Of a stretch of 64,000 bases of DNA, positions 11,507 to 23,200 are shown one piece after another. The translations under genes and the position numbers were made by a program. Source of the DNA: Rhizoclosmatium globosum. Taxonomy: Eukaryota > Chytridiomycota > Chytridiomycetes > Chytridiales > Chytriomycetaceae. The notes beneath the pieces were generated by a model. That model had not been told where the DNA came from. It saw nothing but the letters and a program-made list of their open reading frames with translations, and made no database searches. Location of the stretch: the NCBI GenBank assembly GCA_002104985.1, contig MCGO01000017.1, positions 496,001 to 560,000 on the forward strand, in the 5' to 3' direction. Every line of letters starts with the position of its first letter. Position 1 is the first letter of the stretch.

Positions 11507-14500
11507 ATGTCGTCGACCACACCGCCGCCGCCGCCACCGTCGCGCATTCCGCAAGCCACGGGTTCGAACCACCGCGGCGGACGAGTCGGGGCGCTTGTCG
11601 CGGCCTTCAACACGGCGGCCCAGTCGGATGAGTCGCCGCCAATCACCCGCCAAAAGCCAAAGCCGCAGAAGCTGACTAAAGAGTCGTACGCCACAACGGC
11701 GGAGTCATTTGCATTTCCGCGAGTGGCGCCTGGCTCGTCGTCCGCAACAACTGGTACTGGTACTGGTACTACTCGGGCTGTCGATATGGCGAGGTACTTG
11801 CGTCCCCCACTCTATCCCACGCTCCTAGCACATGCTAATGCCTTGTCGCCAGAGCAAAAACCGCTCCTGCGAAGCCGAAGCTGGCTGCCGCACTCTCGCG
11901 AACACATTGAAACCGTTTCGGATCTCAACATCAACAACAAACAGCCATACAAGTCCCCTTATTCATTCGGTCCCATCCCGCAAGGCAAAGGCCCTGCCTC
12001 TCCCACCTCTCCCAAACGCACCTCCATTGTCTCCAATGCACTTCTTCTGATGCCCCTCCTCCTTCTCTTGTCTCCTCCTCTGCTGGCAGCAACAACAAGA
12101 ATACCCCTGGCGCTGGTTACGTCAGTCCCTATGCGTACCGTCCTTCCTCTCGTCTCAGAAAAGAAGATGTCGTTTCGACGGATGATGCTGGTGCTCCCAT
12201 CGTTTTGACTTCAGACAATGTGAGGAGGAATGGCTCAAATTCTTCTTCTGGGGATGGTACCAGTACTGCCGTCGATCTGCAGTCTTCTTCTAAACGTGGA
12301 TCGCCTCGTTCTTCCAACGATGGGTCGGGTGTGTATATTTATTGATTGTTGGACGAAGCCGGAGTGTAGTGATTGAGAAGCGAGCAATGAGCGGAACTCG
12401 ATACTGTCAGGCGAATTATTGAGCGCAGCAAATAATATTTGGTGAAGCACTTGCGTGAGAGTCGCACGAGCGTAACCCTTGATCTTCAGCACGAAAGCAG
12501 AAGGAAATTCCGTCTCTCTTGAAGCTTATTTGTCTTCGTGAAGGAGAGAATGAGCGAAGCCTTTATTCAACGCAAACCCTCGAGTACTAACAAATTAAAA
12601 TAATAGAATCCTCAGCCGTCCCTCGGCGAGTACGTAAAGCTTCTTTGATTCTGTCTACTTCCATCACTCCTCAACAAAAGCCACAATGGCGGTACGCCGG
12701 TCCACAAACTACTTCCGCACCTGTTGCTGCGACTACAACATCAACTGCTCCACGTGTTCTATACAAAGCCGTGTCCACTGTGAAACCACGTGCAACATCA
12801 CCAACTCCTGTCAAATCACCCTCTACTGGAACTGCTTACACTAGTACCGTTTCTGGAATCACATCACGGCAAAAATCACCATCGCAGCACGTAACCAGCT
12901 GGCCAAAACAAATTCGGCAGGCGGAGCCACTGCACAGCGACCTGGAAGCAGTGTTGGCACCAACAATAGCAAGAAACTTAACATGACACCTACAACAATC
13001 CGCGTTCCATCCAAGAAAGGAGCGACTCAAGATGGTCGGGCGACCCGCTTGGGCGATCTGTTATCACACCAGCACCAACTCCACTCCCCCCACCAATGGG
13101 CAAGAGTCCAAGCGGTACAGCGATGCAAAGAACCAAGAGTTCCAAGACTACTGTTCGTATTGGGCCTGCAACTGGTGCCAAGAAAGTGTCTCCTGCGACT
13201 ATTGCCGCAAAGGAAGTACTTGAAGAGGCTGTTGCTGCTGCTTTGTCGACTTCTTCTGTTGATATTCCTACGGTAATTACACCAGCCAAGACGGAAGATT
13301 CTGTTGCGATTCCTGTTGCACCTGTGGCTGTCGAAGAAAGTCATTTCTGAGAAAGTTGAAGTAACAGCGATTGCGGTTGTAAAGAAGAACAGGATATTGT
13401 CAGCTCTGTGGTTGAAGATGTTGCGTCCAAAGCCTGTGGATCAAGTCCAAGAAGTGTTTCCGTTGATTCAATTAGCGTCCTGCGATTGAGCTTCTGCGAT
13501 GGAAGTCGATGTTGTGGAGAAAGTGACTGAAGAAACTGTTTTGTTCAAGAGACTGTTGAAATTTGATATCCCTGTTCCTGTAGTGGAGGAGTCGGTTGTG
13601 ATCAAGACTGACGATGTGATGCCTGCGAAACAGTTGCTGTTCCAGAGCCGTTTGTTGATAAATGGACGTTTTGGTTGAAGAGGAGGAACCAGAGGAAGAA
13701 GTCAAACCGGTGGTAGTGGAGACTGTTCCGTTGTTGAGGAGTCCGTTTCAGTTCCTACTATTATTACAGATGATGTGCCTGCCGAAGCTGTCACTGTTCC
13801 TGAGCCATTCGTCGACAAAATGGAAGTGTTGATGGAAGAAGATGAAGACGAAGTGGCAGTCGATGTTCCTGCACCTGTAGCTGACGTGACCGTTTCTGCC
13901 GATGTTTCCACCGTTGACACTATTGTTCCGCCAGTGGAAGAGAAATCTGGATTGGGACTACGAATGGATGCACTTATGGAAGAGGACGAAGAAGATGAAA
14001 GCGACACTCCTCGCGTTGATGTTATTCGACCTTCCAACGACAGAATGATGAACGATGAATCTATGGATTTGAGTGACTCGACTGGTGTCCTGAGGAACGT
14101 GTTTCATTGCAGGAGTTAATGGTTGACCAACAGAAGGCGGAAGAACAGACTATTCCTGTGGAGCGAGTCTCACTTCAAGACTTGATGGAGGAAGACGAGG
14201 AGATGACGGAGCAAACTGTTCCTGTTCCATCTACTAGTTCTTTAGATCACTTCCTTACTGAGCGTCATGTGCCAGTGGAACGCATTACTCTTGAGCAACT
14301 TATGACAAGTCATGAAATTATGAGCACCACCTCATCTGGAATGACTAGCGCCAACACCGAAATGATGTTGACTCCCACGCCTCCAACACCTCCTCCCGCC
14401 ATCCCCAGCATCACCGATTGCAAGCCATTCTTTATTCAAGACTTAAGCTTGTACGAACAGTTGGAACTGGTTCTTTTGGTCGTGTCCATCTTGCACACCA

Positions 14501-15586
14501 CGTTGCCTCAAACACATATGTTGCCCTCAAGGTTCTACGAAAACACGACGTGGTGAAGTTGAAGCAAGTTGAACACACACTTGACGAAAAGCGAATCTTA
14601 GAAGCTCTGAGTAACGGATGTCCATTCCTGGTACACTTGTATGGAAGTTTCATGGACAACGAGCACTTGTATCTTGTGCTTGAATATATCCAGGGTGGTG
14701 AACTGTTTACATACCTGCGAAATATGGATAAGCTGGATAACGAGGCTGCCAAGTTCTATGCGGCTGAAGTTGTGCTTGCTTTTGAGTATTTGCACAGTGC
14801 AGATGTGGTGTATCGAGACTTGAAGCCGGAGAACTTGGTGAGTACTTGAAAGATGCAAATCGTAGTGATGCTATTGTTCTTTGAACAGCTTATTGACACG
14901 AATGGACATATCCGAGTGACAGACTTTGGTTTCGCCAAACACCTGAACGGAAATCTGACACATACACTGTGTGGAACACCAGATTACTTGGCGCCTGAAG
15001 TGGTTAGTGTTCCTGAAGGAGTTACGTTTCTCGTTTTTTACGTTCTCCCTTTACATTTGTATATGGGGTTTACTGACTCTCCATTACTGTCTTTAGATTC
15101 AATCCCGAGGTTATGGCAAAGCAGTCGACTGGTGGGCTCTTGGAATCCTGATTTATGAAATGATCGCGGGCCATCCACCTTTCTTTGACGACGATCCGTT
15201 CAGGCTTTACGAAAAGATTGTGGCATGTCGGTTGGCTTTCCCGCCGTTCATGCATCCTTTAGCCAAAGACTTGATTCGACGATTACTCACACCTGATTTG
15301 TCACGGCGGTATGGAAACTTGCGGGATGGAGCCTTGGACATCAAGTTGCATCCTTGGTTCCAAGGTGTTGATTGGGATGCTATGTGGGAGTTGAAGGTGG
15401 AGGCGCCGTATATTCCTGATGTGAAGGGAGACCATGATACATCACATGTGAGTTTTATTGTTGTTTCGTTTTTATGTATTTGGTGGCTGACTTCTTTATC
15501 CACAGTTTGACGAATACGAGGAAGATTATCCACCATATGGACGCAACGTTCCTGATATATACAGAGACAAATTCAAAGACTTTTAA
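11507..15586 (+). CDS. cAMP-dependent protein kinase catalytic subunit with long disordered N-terminus
   Basis: AGC-family Ser/Thr kinase of the cAMP pathway. The catalytic core starts near 14445 with [16 protein letters not shown] (glycine loop), then VALKVLRK (Lys), [18 protein letters not shown] (catalytic loop), TDFGFAKH (DFG), [12 protein letters not shown] (activation loop Thr) and [12 protein letters not shown]. It ends with [12 protein letters not shown] and a terminal KDF, typical of PKA-C tails. Introns at 14838-14888, 15003-15096 and 15448-15505 are well supported. Upstream, 11507-14440 encodes about 900 codons of Pro/Ser/Thr-rich then acidic, repeat-like sequence (for example [12 protein letters not shown] and [10 protein letters not shown]), far longer than most fungal PKA N-termini. 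It contains several frame slips and an intron at 12329-12606. One slip at about 14448 separates FFIQDL from KLVRTVGTG, where one missing A would restore continuity. Joining the disordered part to the kinase is inference from continuity. Confidence 0.85.
12329..12606 (+). repeat. Introner-like repeat, copy D, forming a 278-nt intron in the PKA gene
   Basis: The intron starts GTGTGTATAT and ends TAATAG, with a perfect TACTAAC branch site about 20 nt before the acceptor. Both flanks are phase 1 (SNDGSG to ESSAVP). The interior carries GAAGCGAGCAATGAGCGGAA followed by CTCGATACTGTCAGGCGAAT, closely matching copy B inside another gene, then CGCACGAGCGTAAC and ATGAGCGAAGCC. It is in the sense orientation and is the most diverged of the four copies. 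Confidence 0.65.
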
Positions 15587-15745
15587 TTTCATAGCCTTAC
15601 CTTTCTCTTTTTCCATTGCTTTCTTGGGCCTATTTGTTTTTGATTTTTCTTGCACTTTTCCCTTATTAGTTTCGCTTTTCCTGTTTTTAGAAATGAATAT
15701 GTTACATTGTATACATTGATTGGTTTGTTTTTGAAGTTCATCAAA

Positions 15746-18700
15746 ATGATGATTTGGCAGTTGGGTCTTTTCTGCCTCATCGCAGCAGCACACGGCCAAA
15801 CCAAGGTTGAATACAAGAATCCAACTGACAGCAAATCGTATCAAGTGGATGCATTGAAGTCGCAAGGTTTGTTGTCAGTTATAGTCTATTCATGTTTCGT
15901 TGACAGCTAATCAAACAAAGACCAAACGTCGCTCCTCAACGAAAAGGCTTCGCTGGCTATTCTCCCAGCTTCAAACACAACTATTGTTAACATCGTGGAG
16001 ACAGTGGCAATCAAGAACGGGTGAGCAAAGCCAACAAACGAGATCGTCTGACATAACTAACCCACTGGTATCACAGAACTTCCTTCTTTATCGCTGGCAC
16101 AGTTTCTGGTGGTGCATTCACAGTACACCCTCAAGCAGATGTGCCAATCCATGAGCTTCCAGGTATTTCTAACCACATGCATCTCCATACCCGCTAATGA
16201 AATTACAGACCAAACTACCAGCGCTGGTTTCCTTGTCCTCGCATCAACGAAAGACGGCATCCTATCCCCAGCGTGGATCCAAACCTTGCACCATCTCCGT
16301 ACAACGGCACAAAAGCCTCGCTCTTTATTTCAGACGTTAAGCCAATTGGAACAGACGGATCCGTGATTGTAACGGGATCATTTGTTGGGTCACACTTGGT
16401 GCTGCAGACTGGAACATCAACAAACCGCAAGTGCAGGCCAAAAAAGTGGATAACCAGAAAGTGGATACTAAAACTACGAATGAAGGCATCAAAGCGGCGG
16501 ACGGTAGTAAGTCGGAAACTAGCAAGGTGGCCGATGGAAAGAAGAGTGGGGAAATCACATCTGCAGCGGATGTTAAACCAGAGGATGCCAAGAAAGTGGA
16601 TGAAAAAGCAACCGCAGTTAGTAAGCCAGATGGAGCGCCGCGCAAGAAGATGTGAAGTCTGAGACAATGTGGATGTCGTGAAGAGCGCTAAACTGGAGGA
16701 ACGAGACGCTGCTGCCCCTACCACAGCTTCGGTAGTTGTAAACGGCAAAAAAGGTGTGACTACATTTGTTGGAAAAGTTCGCGTTACCGGAGAATGGGAA
16801 TGGGCAATCGGATTTGAGACAGTCGGAAGTGATTTGCTGAATGGGGTCACTGCAAATTCAGCAACACAAAAGGAGGGTGTGGCTGCTGGGAAAACTGATG
16901 CAGAAAAGTCTGCAGCCGTTGACAAGGAAAGGGCTCTGCGTCCAATTCTGCAAGTCAAAGCCAGTATCTGACAGCAAGAAGCCAGGCCAACCAGATGATT
17001 CAGGAAAATCCAAGGATTCGGCCGCGAAACAACAAGAAGCTGTTGGTGAAGCCTTCAAAGCCGAAGCTGAAGCTGGCGAAAGTGCTGCGAACAAAAAAGT
17101 CGAAGGTGGGAAAGGTTCTTCAAGTCCAAAGAAGGCTGTGGATGGACAGGGGAAAGGTGTCAATGAGCCTGCGGTAGCTCCTGGAAAGGATGCCGCTTCC
17201 AAGGAAGCTATCGACGCTGCCAAGGAACATGAAGCAGTTGGCGAAGCGTTTAAGGCCGAAGCGGAAGAAAAAGTAGCAGACAAGAAAGGAAAAGGCTCTA
17301 AGGAAACTATTCCAAAAGTTCCTACAGTAGAGGTGCCAGGTGATAGCGCTGTCCCAGATGCGTCCAACAAGGACATTGCAGCTGCCAAGAAACACGAAGC
17401 CGTGGGAGAAGCATTCAAGGCCGAAGCTGAAGGGAAGACGGGTGCTGCCGTAAATGATAAAAGTGGAAATGGAGCGGACAAGAAAGTAACAGACGGAAGT
17501 AAGGGCAAATCCGAATCATTCTCAGGAAAAGTTGGAGAACTCGTTGATGCCAAAGATGCTTCTGCCAAACAAGACAAGGACAAAAATACTGCTTCAAAAT
17601 CATTGAAGGTCGAAACTACCGTAAAGGCGTCAGAGTCTACGAAAGGGACAGGTGGAAAGGTTGAGAAACCATCAAAAGCCAATGGGGAAGCGATTGGGGA
17701 CATTGAAGGCGAGGAAGAAGTCTATGGCGAAGAAGATGTATCTGATGAGGCTGTGGCTAAATCTAAAGCAGAAGGATATGTTTCCGTCCCGAAGAATGGG
17801 GGTCTTTACGAACGCAAACGGCGAGCAGAAGCAGAAGTCAACCTGGGGTCACTGCGTCATCAAAGTTTGGCATCAACCTTCCCACTAAGATTTCTGTAGA
17901 CGCTGAAAATATTTGGGTTGCTGGATCATTCTCTGGGTCTCTTGACGTCGGATTGGGAACTGCGCTTCAAAGGTTTGTTTTCTGCTTTGTGTTCCACGGT
18001 TTCCTGATTATTTTGCCATGTTGTAGTGTGTCAAACGTTTTTGATGGATACGTCCTTAAGCTTTCAGGAAAGAATGGTGAAGCCATCGCTTCATTTGCTG
18101 ACTTTGCAGGTGTTATAAGCCAAAAGCGAAATCGTCTAGTTATGGTCTTCCTGGTCACCTCTCTTCAACATGATACCTGCCCTAAACAATCTAAATCGGT
18201 CATTCTTGTTGGTCAGAGTTACGCAACTGATGTTCTCACCTCCAGTGGATTAAGAAAGAAGGTTGTGACATCACACATTTTGAGAATCGTTGCAAAGGGG
18301 CAGAAGACTTTCGACGCAGCACAGAGTCCATCAAGGTTGTTGGTGTCTTCACTGACTTGCCAAAACTTGCAAGAGTCAATGGCTGATGTTCCCTCTGCTT
18401 TCAACGTTGTTCCGTTAGGCGCTAATGCTGCAGGAAAATGCTCGTACTATTCAAGTGGGGCTTTAATTAAGCAAACAATGATTGGGAAGATGGAAACGCT
18501 TCCTTTCGCTGACTCGAGAAGGATTACACATCGTTTGTTGGCGTGATGACTGAAGACTTTATTCTCCCAGCAAAAGAGAAGGAAGTTCCGCTCCCAACTT
18601 TTGTGGATCACTCAGTAATCCGCCCTGCTTCCATTGCGGCCTTCTCATCAGATGTTGTTTATGTTGCCGGTCATTGACCAACACCAAGCAAAGGTATTTA

Positions 18701-20214
18701 ACCAAACTGGTTTCACAAGCATTAACATTTATCGTCAGCAAAACTCTGGTTGATGGAATCAAATTCGACAAGAAGACCCCTTTCAACTACTTACTCAGCA
18801 TCCTACCTGCCTCGAAACAAGTAAGTTAAGTTAATTTCAGATGAAAAAAGCTGATGTCTTCAACAGGCTACTTCTAAATCTGCGATTCCACACCCGACAA
18901 ACTTGGAGTCAGGCCTTTTGCCAGTTGAGATTGGAGCAACCTGTTGATTCGAACTGCTTCTACTGATGCATTGATTGCTTTTGGAGGTTAAATGCCTTCA
19001 GAGGGACTGCTAAAGCTACCGATGAACTCGCATAGAGGTGCTTGGATGGGAGTTCTGAACTTGAAGGGTGTCACAGCCTATGCTGATGAATTTGCATCGG
19101 CTGGGGACAAATCTGTCGTGTCTGGAGCCAAAGCTGGAGAAAATGTTGATGGCGAAAGTGACGAAACATACGGTGACAAGAAAGCTACTTCAGATGGAGG
19201 GAAGAAGGCTGTTGTTTCAGAAAAGGCAAAGGCTATAATTGCGACTGTCGCCGCTGTTGCGCCTACTCCAGCAGCAACTGCAAAGGCGTCTGTTGATGAA
19301 CCCAAGAAAGAATCAATGTATGAAGACGAGCCCGAAGAGCCTGCCTCAGATGTTGTGGAAGTTCCTGACTCCGTGAAACCACTTCCTAAACCTGATGTTA
19401 AAGCGGAGGATAAGAAGCCAACGTACCAGCTCCTAAAGTTGAAGATGTCAAAAAGCCTGCCCCAGATGAGAAGAAGCCGTTTGTCCCACCTCCGCCTCCA
19501 CCACAAGACGATAAGAAGCCATTTAATCCGGTCTCTCCACCAGACGCTGAATACGAAGAAGATATTATAGAGGATGACACCACTCCAAAGAAGAACATCT
19601 TTGAAGAAGCTGTCGCAGGTGATGATGTGAAAGCTGCTGAGTCCGATGAAGCCTCATACATAGGCTCTGGTGTTTATGTGGTATGTTTCTTGAGTTTTTG
19701 TAGTCAGTCTAATCATTCGTGTTAAGTTCGCTATTATCGCTGCCTTTGCTGCTGTAGGGGTCTTCCTCTTCTGCTCAGCGAAAAAGCTCAAAGTGGGGCC
19801 GGCCTCATCACCATTCGAATATATTATGAACGGAATCACGCTGATCTTCAATCCATCCCACAAGGGAAGTACCAGCCGACAATGCGAAGTGAAGATGATG
19901 ACGAATCCTTGATTGGAATGCAAGCCAAGGATGTTTCAAACTTTCAGCCACACCATACCGTTGGAACCGTTGAGCCTATTGCTAAGCCTGGAATCAACAT
20001 TCTTGCACCTGTGAAACGAAAGACATCATTGGGTGTCAGTCCAGAAACATCAATCCCGATTGAATCTAAGTCTGTGGACCACAATGCTGCAAATGACGGA
20101 GGGTGGGACTGGGAGGGAGACGATTTTGGTGAACCGTCTGTTGCAGGACAACCAAGGAAGTCCAAGGATGGACGTGTAGGAAAAGACTCCAATGATTGGG
20201 GAGATGATTTTTAA
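15746..20214 (+). CDS. Single-pass membrane protein with beta-propeller-like repeats and low-complexity linkers
   Basis: The start was chosen at MMIWQLGLFCLIAAAHGQ, a clear signal peptide. The ectodomain contains several stretches of the form VxGSFxGxxxLG (for example VAGSFSGSLDVGLGTAL and VTGSFVGSHL) like the strands of SBBP-type beta-propellers. Between them is a Lys/Ala/Glu-rich linker (about 16990-17700) with three copies of a motif EAVGEAFKAEAE. A second Pro/acidic linker follows (19100-19640). A hydrophobic segment near 19720-19775 (AIIAAFAAVGVFLFC) is the probable membrane anchor, followed by a cytosolic tail ending DDDESLIG...DWEGDDFGEP...DSNDWGDDF. Introns (for example around 17970-18025 and 19681-19727) and several frame slips interrupt it. 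The stop lies 23 nt from the stop of the convergent chitin synthase. Probably a cell-surface protein; function unknown. Confidence 0.6.
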
Positions 20215-20237
20215 GGAACTTTTATTTACTTCAATTC

Positions 20238-23200
20238 TTAAAATAAACGCTTTGCTTCAGACGTTGGATGGAGATACTTTGTTACGCTGTTTGCGTACTC
20301 TTGCTCAGAAGCTGCCCACTTTTTCAATGGAATCATTGACGGGTCAAACTGTCAGTTAGAAATTTAGGATATATGGATAAGGAGCATTATCTTACGTTTT
20401 CCTCGGCGTATTCATATACTCTTGCTCCACTTTCGTCCACAACAATACGAGTATTTCCCTAAAAAGAGTTAGCAAAAAGTTAATATCTGTACTCGGATTC
20501 TTACCCAAGAGAAGTCATCAAAATGCCAGAAGCTATAAATTGGCAAGTAAAACGAGTAAATTGGGATAGCCAGCAAGTACAAAACCATCCAGCCAAGATG
20601 TTGAAACTCTCCTTTCAGCATAAAGATAACGAGCTGTACTCCATATATAGCTGCAATCATAATAAGCGAGAACAATGGCGCACCATGTGATTCGTCCGAG
20701 ATTGATGAGTAGATCAAGTATCCAAAGTACACAAGAGCTGTATCCAAGAGATTAGCAATAACATAACAAATAGTTAACAAACCTGAGGGTTGTGCCAAAG
20801 TCGAAAATAAATCAATAAATACCACCACTCGCATAGAAAGTAAACAGCAACCACAAGCTGTGGAAGCAACATGAGCTCAAACAACGTATGGACAGTTGAA
20901 TTGATCCATCTGCGACGTTGACTGACAAACACATTCCATGATGCAGGGGCTTGGGTTTTACACTTTGCGTCTGGAGAAAACGCGAGTTTATGGCCTGGGA
21001 AGTGCTTCATCATGAGTGTAGTCAAGTATCGATCTTCTCCAAATGCAACAGGTTTTTGAGATGAAGAGTGTTGACTTGGTTGATGGAGAAATCACGGATC
21101 ACATCGTTCGAAATCAGGTATGCTGTCTTGTTTGATGATCGAATACGAAACATTGAAAAGCAGCCACTGTTGGTGAAGAGCATATTAGCATATGATGACA
21201 CGAAGTATTTAGTGGGGATAACTTACGGCAAACAAGTGACAGACCCGAACACGGATTCAAACTGCTTCGACAAGTGATGAGAAATAAAGTACTCGTAGAC
21301 TTGAATCATGGTCACCCAGGACTCCATCTCGTTTCCACTTGCGTTTCGCCACACAACTCCAACAACCTATTCATTCAAAAGTTAGACACGGATGCTAATA
21401 ATGTTAATCATACCCTCGAATCTCGAATCATACAAGCGACTAATCTGTTGATGGAATCTCTGTAGATTTCGGTGTCGGCGTCGATCCACAAAATGTACTC
21501 AAACCAACTTGGATCGATTTGCAATCCGTAACGAAAATGGCGGACGAGTTCCAGTTCCATCGGGTTCATTTCCAAATCCAAGTGAACGCGATTAAGGAAT
21601 TTCATGATCAGGAGCTGCGAGTCTCGTTTTCCTCTAATGTCTGACTTTAGTACAAGGATTTTCTTCATTTAAGTTACGAACCTGTTGCCGGGTCGGTTCG
21701 TCTCACTGGGTACCAACTTTCGACACAACGATATATGGCATGCGCTTGCTTTGAATCGCATAGTATCCAGAATATACTTTTGCCATGTTCAATTGTTTCA
21801 TTCCATCGCCCAAAGACTGGACCAGCAGAGCTTCTGGCTCTTCACCTTCCCAGCCAAGAACATCCAAAACAATTTTTGGAGTTGGTTTATCGTTTCCAGA
21901 GCCAACGATCATTCTATGAAGCTAATCAGTTTGCATTATACTAATCAACAACTATAATTACCCATCGGCAATAACGAACAACACTTTCCGTGTGTCCAGA
22001 TATGATGACATCAAAACCGACTCAAAGGTACGTTGAAGACTTTCTTTTCCTTCGTGTAGCAAGGAACTTGAACCAGCACGAATCTATCGTGATTTTCGGG
22101 GTTACTTCTCCTCGTGCATTGAAGTGCGGTCAAAAACTTATGACAAGTTTAGAATACTGTCTTCAAACGTAAGGCTAACCTTCAATCCGATAATCAAGAC
22201 AAGAATCGAGCTCGCCGAAAGCATGATATAGTTTGAAATCAGGCACTGTTTATCCAGTCGATGGTCGACAACACCGGTCAGGAATAAACCATTCATACAG
22301 CCAACATAGTCTGACCACTTTTGATGGCCCTCAAGTTTACGTACTTGCTCCATAAACGACGTTGCGTCGACACCACTCGCCTGCAGAAATAGTAAATATC
22401 CTCCAATCATAATGAGTGGAAAAACTCACCCCGAGCTGATCAACGATTTTCCCAATATTCGAGCCAAGGAATTTATTGAATGCTCCCGGTGAGTAGTAAG
22501 CTGACATATCATACACGTTCCATACGCGACAATCAGTCGGTTGTTGATGGGATCAGAACTCAGAAACGATTGAATCCAGCTGGCGTCACGAGCGACCATT
22601 CCCTTTCGCATATACGATACTGATTGCACGTAGTCAATTGGCTTATTGGTCGATCCATCGTTTCCTTGATGAGGGAACCAGACTTTGAAACCTTCTTTTG
22701 GAATATTTCGGACAACATTGTCGAATCCAGCTGGTTGCGGTAATTTACAGTAATTTGACCAGACTGTTGTCTTGTAAAACATCGCCGATACGTCGTGACC
22801 GAGAACAGTCTGTGTAGGAAATGATGCGAGTAAATCTTAAACGTCATCAAAAAGTAAGCACACCTGTTTCATGGCAGCCTGACTTAAGAAAGCTTGGTTG
22901 TCCACATGGTCTTTGACAATGTCTCGAATTTGGTAGTACGCTCCAAACATCGATACGATTGGATTGTTCAAGTCAGTCATCCCATCAATTTCGCCCTGTG
23001 ACAAAACCTTTTGAAGTGGGCAAAGTATACGGCCGAGTCCAATAATGAGAAACAGGACGATTCCACAGACTGTCGCTGAAATGATGCAGAGCTAATTGAT
23101 ATGTTAGAGCATTTGACTCAGAAACTGCGTAGTTTAACTCACCGTAACTTTTCCCTCCAAGCAATTTGTACATCTTTTCGTTTCATCTGACCACAGACGC

